The position numbers and the translations under genes are program-made. From positions 1-8,706 of the forward strand of contig JAJBSZ010000288.1 in NCBI GenBank assembly GCA_020861125.1: DNA of 8,706 nt. The letters are read 5' to 3'. Under the pieces are notes generated by a model that worked only from the letters and a program-made list of their open reading frames with translations, was not told where the DNA came from and searched no databases. Positions within the stretch are counted from its first letter, which is position 1. Every line of letters begins with the position of its first letter. This document shows, in pieces, positions 1-5,853 of the stretch. This stretch comes from Planctomycetota bacterium. GTDB taxonomy: Bacteria; Planctomycetota; SZUA-567.

Positions 1-63
1 TACCTGCGGGAAGAACTGGCCCGGGCGCTGACCGCCCTAGCCTCCCGCGACCGCGGCTCATGA
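1..63 (+). CDS. C-terminal tail of an unidentified protein (partial)
   Basis: Frame 1 is open from the window edge to a TGA at 61-63 and encodes 20 residues, beginning YLREELARAL and ending in a charged tail (SRDRGS). The leucine/alanine/arginine-rich composition suggests an amphipathic C-terminal helix. Codons are strongly G+C-biased like the genes from 2349 onward, which supports real coding. Too little is present to assign a family. The gene converges with the SPL-family gene on the minus strand, and the two stops are separated by about 320 bases. Confidence 0.5.
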   Translation, partial: YLREELARALTALASRDRGS

Positions 64-382
64 ATTTCTTATCCAACCCAGGGTGTCCTTCAGCACCTAA
101 GATGGTGCGTGGTGCAAGAGCGTGCTCCATACCAGATAACCGCCGGAAAATCCACTCCGAAGCCCCGATGGATACTGCACCCATCGTCACGACCTGCGGA
201 ACTGCCCTTCAAATAACCCCGCACCGCGCACCGTGGCGTGCCGGCAACCTGTATGCCTAACGGCAAAGCTATAACCCTACCGGACGCACCCCAACGGGGT
301 CCGGTGGAAATTGCGTGGGTCTCTTTCGCTCCGTGGTTGATGACTGATGAACACTACCTTATTCCGAAATGATGGCCGGTGT
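64..382. other. Gene-free interval with clustered inverted repeats
   Basis: This lies between two convergent genes. The short open frames here have no recognisable protein character. Several inverted repeats are visible: GCACC (93-97) with GGTGC (104-108, or alternatively a second copy at 111-115); CGATGG (166-171) with CCATCG (181-186) around a 9-base loop; TGCCG (239-243) with CGGCA (261-265); and a long G+C-rich hairpin at 277-307. GCACC recurs at 221, 228 and 286. None of the hairpins is followed by a T-run on either strand, so they are not standard terminators. I compared it by memory with tmRNA, 6S, RNase P, SRP RNA and cobalamin riboswitch signatures and found no match. It could be a structured non-coding RNA, the 3' untranslated regions of the flanking genes, or remnant DNA. 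Confidence 0.4.
277..307. repeat. Strong inverted repeat (stem-loop)
   Basis: ACCGGA (279-284) pairs with TCCGGT (300-305), and CCCC (289-292) pairs with GGGG (296-299) around a 3-base AAC loop. Four unpaired bases (285-288) bulge on one side. C277-G307 and a T278-G306 wobble extend the base. It is the most stable hairpin in the gene-free interval. Neither side carries a T-tract, so it is not a textbook terminator, though its place between convergent genes would fit a role in 3'-end formation. Confidence 0.5.
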
Positions 383-1588
383 TCATACAACACAATTGCA
401 GTGGCCACAGTTTTCACGGAGACCAACTGCATTCATGACCTCGGGCGTTTCCAGGCACAAGGCCAATTGGGTTTCTGGCGAGCGCGTTGTGGCCACCTCC
501 ACCAGAAATCGGTACGCTGCCACCCGCAGGGCGGGGGCGAACCGTTGTCGTCTGTCATCGCGGCGGGAGGTGGCCGGCGCCAGGGTTTCGCTGATCCCGT
601 TTTCACTGCCCAGCTTACGCTCCATCAGGGTGCGGGCATCAGGATAGATGCAAATACCGCCCATGGTGAGCCTGGAAATCGGCACCGAATCCAAAAGCCG
701 ATGAAGAAAATTCCGGTACATTTCCCGCCATCCCGGCACCGGTACCACCGGCATAAGATTGACGCGGACGGGATATCCGGCATCGGCACAACGCCGCATC
801 GCCTCCAGGCGTGCATCTGGCGAGGGCACGGAACGCTCGAAGCGGGCATGAATTTCCGGCGGATTCATGCTCCACGACAGAATCGTCCGACCGCTATGGT
901 TGACCCCCAAAAGGTCGTCGACCTCTGCTGCCTTGGTAAGCAGGGTCATCCGAGCAAGAGGATGTTCGGCGAAACGGGGGACAAGGGCGCGGACATAACC
1001 GGTCAAAGGCTCGAGAGCGAGGGCATCCTGAAGCTTGCCAAGATAAAACGCGGTCGGTGTGGCGAGGCGGGAAGCAACATGATCGATCTCTTGCCAGATC
1101 TCAGGCAGGTTGACGAAGATTTTCACCGACGGCGACAGGAAAACGCTCCTGGTGCCGGCAAGATAGCAGTACTGGCAATCATAAGGGCAAAAGCCATACG
1201 GTGAGAAATGCCAATAATTCGGACAGGTATTCCCCTTTTCGTCGGCGTACCGCACTGCTGATTTATGGATGCCGAACACAAGGATTTTCTTGCCGGCAAC
1301 ATGACGAGCGTATGGGTCAGCAGCGACGGGAGGTACCTTGTTGTGGGGAGTATCTAAATGATATTCCACCGGTACTCGTGGATACAGGCGAACGATGCGT
1401 TCCACAAAGGTAGCGCGTTCGGGCGTATCTGTGCTGCCAGCGGTGAGAATAATCCGTTCGGGGGAAAAATAATCGGGCCTGCGTGGCGGGTGCTTCAGGA
1501 GATCCTCCCAAACAGAATTCGGCAGAGGCCGAAACAGGCCGCCGTCTTTGGCTGGAGGCTTCGGGGATGGCAGGCGGCATTTTTTCAC
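383..1588 (-). CDS. Spore photoproduct lyase-family radical SAM protein
   Basis: The 401-residue protein carries the radical SAM iron-sulfur motif CxxxCxxC at C134, C138 and C141, inside FCPYDCQYCYLAG. The CxxxCxxC spacing, flanking tyrosines Y140 and Y142, the N-terminal half with FSPERIILTAGS (41-52), LSWSMNP (237-243) and the C-terminal LCLETPEVMNAVG (377-389) all fit the SPL family. Authentic SPL repairs the spore-DNA thymine dimer using SAM. By spacing (44 residues after the last cluster cysteine) and by alignment from memory, the hydrogen-donor cysteine (Cys141 in Bacillus subtilis) falls on K185. The C-terminus is unusual: CGHCNCVV. The start is GTG at 1588; an in-frame TAA lies just upstream, and no Shine-Dalgarno is at a useful distance. 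No sporulation genes are nearby. The family call is firm; lyase activity on DNA is doubtful. Confidence 0.88.
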   Translation of the reverse strand: MKKCRLPSPKPPAKDGGLFRPLPNSVWEDLLKHPPRRPDYFSPERIILTAGSTDTPERATFVERIVRLYPRVPVEYHLDTPHNKVPPVAADPYARHVAGKKILVFGIHKSAVRYADEKGNTCPNYWHFSPYGFCPYDCQYCYLAGTRSVFLSPSVKIFVNLPEIWQEIDHVASRLATPTAFYLGKLQDALALEPLTGYVRALVPRFAEHPLARMTLLTKAAEVDDLLGVNHSGRTILSWSMNPPEIHARFERSVPSPDARLEAMRRCADAGYPVRVNLMPVVPVPGWREMYRNFLHRLLDSVPISRLTMGGICIYPDARTLMERKLGSENGISETLAPATSRRDDRRQRFAPALRVAAYRFLVEVATTRSPETQLALCLETPEVMNAVGLRENCGHCNCVV

Positions 1589-2026
1589 TGATTTTTTACC
1601 GTGCCAGTTTTATACGACCTGCTCCTCACGGGTAGACGCTGATCCATGCTGGCCGACAGATCCCCGTCACGGTTGGGTATGGCGGGGAAGGTGACGCCGG
1701 CGTGGATGCAGACGCTGGTGGTCCCGATGCCGGAAATATCCATCCATGAAAGCCGGCCGGCTTGGGCGTGGCCGGTGCGTTCGTACCATAGCGGTCGAAC
1801 AGCCGCCTTCACACCCGTCGCAGCTTTCCCGCAGCCGAATCAGGTAGCCGGTCCCCGGAGCCACCCAGAATTCGCCGAAAGGTAGCCATTGGTATTTTCT
1901 TGAATACGATGACCTCCGAACACCACAAGCCTCAGCGCAGGATGGCAAGTACCATGGCCATGAAATCCATCATAATGAATTCCAATATACAAGCGGACAA
2001 TGAAATAGAGGTATAGGAAAATGAAA
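1589..2026. other. Long interval without a convincing gene, possibly decayed
   Basis: No open frame here has both a ribosome binding site and a recognisable family. On the minus strand a 75-codon frame (1812 to 1585, GTG start) ends in a GTGA overlap with the start of the SPL-family gene, and a 93-codon frame (1948 to 1667) contains LPFGEFW and a cysteine-rich CDGCEGGC. Pieces such as AQAGRLSWMD, GIGTTSV and NRDGDLSA are faintly like RHS/YD-repeat proteins, but they are split between frames and out of the usual order. The interval may be the remains of a frameshifted gene, or untranslated sequence. The part at about 1960-2026 is A+T-rich compared with the rest of the window. Confidence 0.35.
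1609..1614 (-). promoter_or_regulatory. Possible -10 element for the SPL-family gene
   Basis: Read on the minus strand this is TATAAA, ending 20 bases before the GTG start. Transcription from it would begin near 1602 and give a leader of only about 14 bases, which would fit the absence of a Shine-Dalgarno. No good -35 hexamer stands 16-18 bases upstream, so this is a weak call. Confidence 0.25.
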
Positions 2027-2056
2027 AGCCCCGCAACTCCGAAGAGGTGCGGGGCT
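2018..2056 (-). terminator. Rho-independent terminator after tRNA-Asn
   Basis: On the minus strand AGCCCCGCA (2056-2048) pairs with TGCGGGGCT (2035-2027). The inner CTC and GAG enclose a UUCG tetraloop, an unusually stable loop common in bacterial terminators. The stem is followed by TTTTCATTTT. It begins 8 bases past the CCA end of the tRNA, exactly where a tRNA transcript should stop. Confidence 0.9.
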
Positions 2057-2063
2057 CGTAATG

Positions 2064-2139
2064 TGGCTCCCCCGGCTGGATTCGAACCAGCGACCTGCGG
2101 ATTAACAGTCCGACGCTCTACCAGCTGAGCTACAGGGGA
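2064..2139 (-). tRNA. tRNA-Asn (anticodon GTT)
   Basis: The reverse complement folds as a 76-base cloverleaf. The acceptor TCCCCTG pairs with CGGGGGA (one T-G wobble), followed by discriminator G and an encoded CCA. The anticodon loop is CTGTTAA, giving anticodon GTT, which reads asparagine codons AAC and AAU. The T arm is a perfect five-pair stem, GCTGG and CCAGC, around TTCGAAT. It is a single-gene unit with its own promoter and terminator, divergent from the cysteine-cluster/mnmE/rnhA genes. Confidence 0.97.
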
Positions 2140-2155
2140 ATATTGCGGTATTGCC

Positions 2156-2172
2156 CGCGGGCTGAACCCGCG
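2156..2172 (-). repeat. Hairpin in the tRNA-Asn precursor leader
   Basis: CGCGGG (2156-2161) and CCCGCG (2167-2172) form a perfect six-pair stem with a 5-base loop. It lies between the predicted transcription start (about 2178) and the mature 5' end of the tRNA (2139), so it would form in the precursor that RNase P processes. Confidence 0.45.
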
Positions 2173-2184
2173 TGGAAGAAAAAC

Positions 2185-2212
2185 ATAGTACAAAAGTTGC
2201 CGGCTCTGTCTA
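2185..2212 (-). promoter_or_regulatory. Sigma-70-type promoter of tRNA-Asn
   Basis: On the minus strand TAGACA (2212-2207; five of six matches to TTGACA) is followed after 16 bases by TACTAT (2190-2185; five of six matches to TATAAT). Initiation near 2178 would give a leader of about 40 bases before the mature tRNA. The match to consensus and the placement fit a stable-RNA promoter. Confidence 0.7.
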
Positions 2213-2255
2213 GCAAAAAAATTCCATATGCGTACTTTTATTGTGATTTCCCGAC

Positions 2256-2288
2256 CGGACCCTCGGCTCTTCCGACGAGGCGGGTCCG
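2256..2288. repeat. Inverted repeat over the promoter region of the cysteine-cluster gene
   Basis: CGGACCC (2256-2262) is the exact inverse complement of GGGTCCG (2282-2288). Inside it a smaller TCGG/CCGA pair (2263-2266 and 2272-2275) forms a nested stem. The right arm covers the place where a -35 hexamer would stand for the TATAAT at 2305-2310. That would fit an operator, but with no T-tract and no known regulator the role is unknown. Confidence 0.35.
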
Positions 2289-2310
2289 ACCCGGCTGCCA
2301 CCTCTATAAT
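2282..2310 (+). promoter_or_regulatory. Probable promoter of the cysteine-cluster/mnmE/rnhA operon
   Basis: A perfect TATAAT stands at 2305-2310, 38 bases before the ATG at 2349, with a GGAGG ribosome binding site at 2336-2340. The -35 position (about 2282-2287, GGGTCC) matches consensus poorly and overlaps an inverted repeat, so the promoter may need an activator or be regulated by a protein bound there. Confidence 0.5.
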
Positions 2311-2348
2311 GCGGTGGCCAGTTTTCGTTTTGGCTGGAGGCTACTACT

Positions 2349-2768
2349 ATGGGGTCCGGCAGCGGCGAGGTATGGTATGGCGACGGCTTGGCGTTTGCCT
2401 GCCAGGGATGCGGCGAGTGTTGTCGCGGGCCGGGCGGCTACGTCTGGTTGACCATGGAGGAGGCGCGGGATATCGCCGCCGATCTCGGCCAGGAGTTCAC
2501 CGCTTTTGCCGCCGCCATGCTCCGTACCACCACCTCCGGCCTCGCCCTGGTGGATGACAACCGTGGCGATTGTCCGCTTCTCGGGGAGGACGGACGCTGC
2601 CGGGTCTACGCCGCCCGGCCCCGTCAGTGCCGCACCTGGCCCTGGTGGGACGAGAACCTCGCCACCCGGGAACGCTGGGAATCCGCCGCCGCCCGTTGCC
2701 CGGGCGTGAACCGGGGCGAACGCCATTCCCGACTCTATATCGACAGCGAACGGGCCAAGGAATTCTGA
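2349..2768 (+). CDS. YkgJ-family CxxCxxCC cysteine-cluster protein
   Basis: The 139-residue protein opens with the family signature CQGCGECC (C18, C21, C24, C25). Further cysteines at C75 (GDCPLL), C84 (GRCRVY), C94 (RQCRTWP) and C117 complete eight candidate ligands for a zinc or iron-sulfur site. The order CxxCxxCC, then CPLL, GRCxVYxxRPxQCRxWP, is the typical layout of this family (often annotated as a putative zinc- or iron-chelating domain), and the length is normal. There is no signal peptide or membrane segment, so it is cytosolic. GGAGG at 2336-2340 lies 8 bases before the ATG and fixes the start. It lies 6 bases ahead of mnmE and is probably cotranscribed with it. The biochemical role of the family is not settled; I infer none beyond metal binding. 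Confidence 0.88.
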   Translation: MGSGSGEVWYGDGLAFACQGCGECCRGPGGYVWLTMEEARDIAADLGQEFTAFAAAMLRTTTSGLALVDDNRGDCPLLGEDGRCRVYAARPRQCRTWPWWDENLATRERWESAAARCPGVNRGERHSRLYIDSERAKEF

Positions 2769-2774
2769 TCCGCC

Positions 2775-4175
2775 ATGCCATATTTTTCCCATGATACCAT
2801 CGCCCAAATCGCCAGCCCGCCGGGTCCGGGGCTGGTGGGCGCAGTCCGAATTTCCGGCCCCGACGCATTCGTGGTTCTTTCCCGGACCACCCGGGGATTG
2901 GGGACCGTCCTGGCCGACCGGCCCCACCGCGGGCTGTTCCCCTGCCGTTTCCTGGTAGCGCTGGCCGGCCCCGGCGCGGGCGGGCGGCAGCAATCCGCCT
3001 GTCCCGCCCGGGCCGCGCTGATGCCGGCGCCGGCCAGTTATACCCGGGAGGATGTGGCGGAAATATTCCTTCCCGGAGTGCCGGTTCTGCTGCGCGCGGC
3101 CCTGGCGACCGTTCTGCAGCAGGGCTGCCGCGGCGCGGCTCCGGGGGAATTTACCTTCCGTGCGTTCCGGAACGGCCGCATCACCCTGGGGCAGGCGGAG
3201 GCGGTGGAACGGGTGGTGCGAGCCGCCACCGACGCCGAACGGCGCCTGGCGCTGGCGCGGCTGGGGGATCGCGACCGGATCCGGATCCTGGCCTGGCGCG
3301 GCCGGGCGCTGGACCTGGCGGCCCGGGTGGAGGCGGCGCTGGATTTCGCTGAAACCGAGCCGGACGTTGAGGTCGCCAGCGGCCTGGCCGGGCTGGCTGC
3401 CGATCTGGCGGTGGAGGCCGACGCCGTGGTGGACGGTAGCTCCACCGCTGGCGTTCTGCCCGAAGCGGCCCTCGTCGGCCGCGCCAACGTCGGAAAAAGC
3501 TCTCTGTTCAATGCCTTGACCGGGGGCGATCACGTCCTGGTGTCGCCGGTTGCCGCCACCACCCGGGACCGGCTGCGCCGGGAAGTGGACTGGGACGGAT
3601 GCCGCCTGTTCCTGGCCGACACCCCGGGGGTGGCTCCGGACGCCCTGGGCGCCGGCCTCGATTCCGCCGACCGGGCGGTCCGATGTTTAGCCGGTCAGGC
3701 GGTAACCTGCTGGGTGGTGGACGGCTCGCGGCCGCTCCAGCCCGGCGACGAGGTCTGCGCTGCGCATCTGGCCGGCTCCACCGTGGTGGTGGCTGTCACC
3801 CAGAGCGATCGCCCGCCGGCCCGCAGCGTCGACAATGTACCCGACCTCCTGTCACGCCACGGCGTGACGGCGGCGGCGACGATAGGGGTGAGCGCCGTCA
3901 CGGGAGAAGGGATCCCGGCCCTGCGGGCGGCCCTATGCGACCGAATCGGCACCGCGACGGCGGCGGGGGAATGGAGTCGCCGCGAACGGGACGAACTTTC
4001 CACGGCCCTGACCGCCTGCCGCACGGCCCTGCGGGAACTCTCCGGCCCGGCGCGGCTGGAACTGGCGGCCGAGGACCTGCGCGCGGCCACCGCCGCCTTT
4101 TCCCGGGCCCTGGGGGAAGGCTATGCCGAGGAGACCCTGGGCCGAATTTTTTCCACCTTTTGCATCGGAAAGTAA
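2775..4175 (+). CDS. mnmE: tRNA-modification GTPase MnmE (TrmE), divergent
   Basis: MnmE works with MnmG to install the (carboxymethyl)aminomethyl group on uridine 34 of certain tRNAs. The 466-residue length fits the family. The N-terminal folate-binding domain shows [11 protein letters not shown] (7-17), RISGP (25-29), [10 protein letters not shown] (88-97) and [11 protein letters not shown] (123-134). The helical domain carries QAEAVE (140-145), and the protein ends in the diagnostic FCIGK (462-466, C463). The GTPase motifs are G1 GRANVGKS (235-242), TTRD (262-265) and G3 DTPG (282-285). The G4 motif, normally NKxD, reads TQSD (342-345), and the usual HGG after the first motif block reads PGV (100-102). 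These changes suggest altered nucleotide binding. I recall similar LPG-type replacements in planctomycete MnmE, so it may be a lineage-typical divergent form rather than a dead copy. It starts 6 bases after the cysteine-cluster gene and ends 8 bases before rnhA. Confidence 0.88.
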   Translation: MPYFSHDTIAQIASPPGPGLVGAVRISGPDAFVVLSRTTRGLGTVLADRPHRGLFPCRFLVALAGPGAGGRQQSACPARAALMPAPASYTREDVAEIFLPGVPVLLRAALATVLQQGCRGAAPGEFTFRAFRNGRITLGQAEAVERVVRAATDAERRLALARLGDRDRIRILAWRGRALDLAARVEAALDFAETEPDVEVASGLAGLAADLAVEADAVVDGSSTAGVLPEAALVGRANVGKSSLFNALTGGDHVLVSPVAATTRDRLRREVDWDGCRLFLADTPGVAPDALGAGLDSADRAVRCLAGQAVTCWVVDGSRPLQPGDEVCAAHLAGSTVVVAVTQSDRPPARSVDNVPDLLSRHGVTAAATIGVSAVTGEGIPALRAALCDRIGTATAAGEWSRRERDELSTALTACRTALRELSGPARLELAAEDLRAATAAFSRALGEGYAEETLGRIFSTFCIGK

Positions 4176-4183
4176 CCATACCC

Positions 4184-4657
4184 ATGGCTGCGAGTACCGG
4201 CGACAGCAGTTCCACCATTCACATCTACGCGGACGGCGCCTGCTCCGGCAACCCCGGTCCCGGCGGCTGGGGTGCCATCCTTATATGTCCCGGGCTCGGC
4301 CGGGAAAAGGAACTGTCCGGAGCGGAACGGTCCACCACCAACAACCGGATGGAAATGACGGCGGCCATCGAGGCGCTGTGCGCCCTGAAGAGGCCATGCC
4401 GGGTGACCATTACCACCGACAGCCGTTACCTGGTGGATGCCTTCGAAAAGGGCTGGCTGGAAAAATGGCGGGGCAACGGATGGCGCACCGCCGGCAAGCA
4501 ACCGGTGAAAAACGAGGACCTGTGGCGGCGGCTGCTCGAGGCAATGCGACCGCACCGGGTCGAGTGGAAGTGGATCCGGGGCCACGCCGGTCATCCGGAA
4601 AACGAGCGGGCGGACCGCTTGGCGGTGGCCGCCCGACAGGAGCTGGCGGCGCGCTAG
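4184..4657 (+). CDS. rnhA: Ribonuclease HI
   Basis: This enzyme cuts the RNA strand of RNA-DNA hybrids, removing primers and R-loops in the cytoplasm. The 157-residue length is typical of single-domain bacterial RNase HI. All catalytic positions are present: D17 in [12 protein letters not shown]57 in [10 protein letters not shown]79 in TTDSRYL, H134 in [12 protein letters not shown], and D144 in ADRLA. The basic handle region (WLEKW to KNEDLW, about 91-114) that contacts the hybrid is also there. The ATG at 4184 was chosen because it leaves a short N-terminal extension before the first strand and starts 8 bases after the mnmE stop. The ribosome site (GGAAAG, 4168-4173) is weak and overlaps the end of mnmE, pointing to translational coupling. 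Confidence 0.96.
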   Translation: MAASTGDSSSTIHIYADGACSGNPGPGGWGAILICPGLGREKELSGAERSTTNNRMEMTAAIEALCALKRPCRVTITTDSRYLVDAFEKGWLEKWRGNGWRTAGKQPVKNEDLWRRLLEAMRPHRVEWKWIRGHAGHPENERADRLAVAARQELAAR

Positions 4658-4669
4658 ATGATACCCCGT

Positions 4670-4684
4670 CCGGAAATTTTCCGG
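4670..4684. repeat. Short palindrome after rnhA
   Basis: CCGGAAA and TTTCCGG flank a single T, 12 bases past the rnhA stop. On the plus strand it is followed by GAAAAAAC, not by T residues, so it is not a normal terminator for the operon. It could be a protein-binding palindrome or mark a weak 3' end. Confidence 0.35.
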
Positions 4685-4793
4685 GAAAAAACTAGCCAGA
4701 AAAGCCAGTTTATTGTATGAATCAGACGTTCTCCAACGCGGCAATTTTCTCGGACAGCCAAGTGTTTCTTCACCTGTGCCGCTGCGATTGTTC

Positions 4794-4840
4794 CGACCGA
4801 TGATCTGGAATCTCCGCCCCCGCTCCGTTGCCATCGGTCG
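4794..4840. repeat. Nine-base inverted repeat upstream of the isomerase gene
   Basis: CGACCGATG (4794-4802) and CATCGGTCG (4832-4840) are perfect inverse complements separated by 29 bases. A second small stem follows: GGCG (4869-4872) with CGCC (4879-4882). Both lie in the 270-base gap before the isomerase start and could form in its 5' leader or serve as operator half-sites. No riboswitch class known to me matches. I saw no convincing promoter in the gap. Confidence 0.35.
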
Positions 4841-4910
4841 ATCCCCGGCGGTTCCCCTGCACCGGGTCGGCGAGGATCCGCCATCCCGTCCCGTCGACGC
4901 CGCAACCACC

Positions 4911-4918
4911 AGAAAGGA
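4911..4918 (+). promoter_or_regulatory. Ribosome binding site that fixes the isomerase start
   Basis: AGAAAGGA lies 9 bases before the ATG at 4928. This rules out the TTG at 4919, which would sit directly on the site, and favours 4928 over a second ATG at 4934. Confidence 0.65.
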
Positions 4919-4927
4919 TTGTACCCC

Positions 4928-5779
4928 ATGAGCATGTTCACCTACGGTATCGCCTGCGCCCTGGACGAGGTCTCCACCCAGGCCCCCATCGTTCTCCGCG
5001 GTGATATCGAGTACCTCGCCACCACAGCCAAGGCCATCGGCTACCAAGCCCTAGAACTGCAGCTCAAGGATCCTCAGAACTTCGACTGGAAAAACCTGCG
5101 CGCCGTCGCCGATCAGGCGGGGCTGGAATACGCCGCCATCGCCACCGGCCGGGAGTACGTGGAAAACGGCCTGTGTTTGATTTCGGACGACCCGGCCGTG
5201 CGCCGGGCGGCGGTGGAAAAGCTGAAGATCCATATTGATTTGGCGCAAGTTCTCGGCTGCATGGTGATCGTCGGATCCATGCGCAACCACATCCGGGATT
5301 TCTCCCGCTTCGACCACTACCTCAACCTCCTCACCGAGGCAAAACTGGAACTGGCGGATTACGCTGCCAAGAAGGAGGTGGTGATCGTGGTGGAAAATAT
5401 CCTCGCCAGCACCTCCAATTACCTCAATACCATGCGCCAGGTCATGGACTATGTGGTCAAGCTCAACCGCCCGAACATTCTCGTGCATCTCGATACCTAC
5501 AGCATGCTCATGGAAGATAACGACATCTATGGCGCCATCGAGTACTGCGCCGCCAAGCTGGAATACGTCCACTTTTCCGATTCGGCCCGGCTGTTCCCGG
5601 GCGGCGGCAATGTCGACTTCAACGCCCACATGAAGGCGTTGAAAAAGGTGGGGTATCATGGGTACGTGGTGGTGGAATGCGTGCCGGTGCCGGATGCGGA
5701 AACCTGTGCCCGGTATTCCCTCGACTATATGCGGGCCATGGAGGAATGCGTGCGTATCGAGACCGCCCTGGTGCGCTGA
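4928..5779 (+). CDS. Sugar phosphate isomerase/epimerase-like TIM-barrel protein
   Basis: The 283-residue protein fits the xylose-isomerase-like TIM-barrel family (AP endonuclease family 2 fold), which includes ketose 3-epimerases, hydroxypyruvate isomerase and inosose-type isomerases and dehydratases. Four likely metal ligands appear in the family order: E156 in VVENI, D189 in VHLDTYSM, H215 in YVHFSDSAR and E250 in VVVEC. R221 and the GGGNVDF loop (225-231) after the histidine are typical of active members. The N-terminus (FTYGIAC-ALDE) shows the usual first strand, without a signal peptide, so the enzyme is cytosolic. The next gene, 74 bases on, encodes a carbohydrate-type binding protein; together they suggest uptake and conversion of a sugar or polyol. 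The exact substrate cannot be read from the sequence. Confidence 0.85.
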   Translation: MSMFTYGIACALDEVSTQAPIVLRGDIEYLATTAKAIGYQALELQLKDPQNFDWKNLRAVADQAGLEYAAIATGREYVENGLCLISDDPAVRRAAVEKLKIHIDLAQVLGCMVIVGSMRNHIRDFSRFDHYLNLLTEAKLELADYAAKKEVVIVVENILASTSNYLNTMRQVMDYVVKLNRPNILVHLDTYSMLMEDNDIYGAIEYCAAKLEYVHFSDSARLFPGGGNVDFNAHMKALKKVGYHGYVVVECVPVPDAETCARYSLDYMRAMEECVRIETALVR

Positions 5780-5841
5780 CGGCGAACGTCCCTGCGAATT
5801 CCGGTCAGGCGCATGCGGCGGCTGGCCATGGAAATTCTAAA

Positions 5842-5847
5842 AAGGAG
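5842..5847 (+). promoter_or_regulatory. Strong ribosome binding site of the binding-protein gene
   Basis: AAGGAG stands 6 bases before the ATG at 5854. An in-frame ATG at 5848 abuts the site and is too close to be used, so 5854 is the start. The site is better than that of the isomerase and suggests higher expression of the binding protein, as is usual for such genes. Confidence 0.75.
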
Positions 5848-5853
5848 ATGCCC

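Noticed and set aside
321..340. CGCTCCGTGGTTGATGA, resembling a piece of enterobacterial 6S RNA
   Set aside because: The surrounding sequence does not form the long 6S hairpin with a central bubble, so the match is probably chance.
395..415. GCCACTG on the minus strand, resembling a cobalamin riboswitch box
   Set aside because: It lies inside the last codons of the SPL-family gene, and none of the other conserved blocks of that riboswitch are nearby.
347..1204. A long plus-strand frame of 285 codons opposite the SPL-family gene
   Set aside because: It lies antisense to a gene with clear family motifs, has no ribosome site and encodes a low-complexity histidine- and arginine-rich product, as expected of a shadow frame in G+C-rich DNA.
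1622..1627. GAGGAG on the minus strand as ribosome site for the SPL-family gene
   Set aside because: It lies 33 bases from the GTG start, and an in-frame TAA between the two prevents an earlier start.
2064..2139. tRNA-Asn as an attachment site of an integrated element
   Set aside because: No integrase gene and no second copy of the tRNA 3' end were found in the window. Only a lower G+C content on that side remains as a hint.
2304..3533. A 409-codon minus-strand frame
   Set aside because: It is antisense to the cysteine-cluster gene and mnmE, both with strong motifs. Its product is glycine- and proline-rich with no recognisable domain.
3599..4183. An upstream extension of rnhA into mnmE (352-codon frame)
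   Set aside because: The extension overlaps mnmE in another frame and encodes a glycine- and arginine-rich stretch. RNase HI of normal length begins at the ATG at 4184.
4670..4684. Palindrome after rnhA as a rho-independent terminator
   Set aside because: It is followed by A residues rather than T residues on the plus strand, and the loop is too small for a stable full stem.
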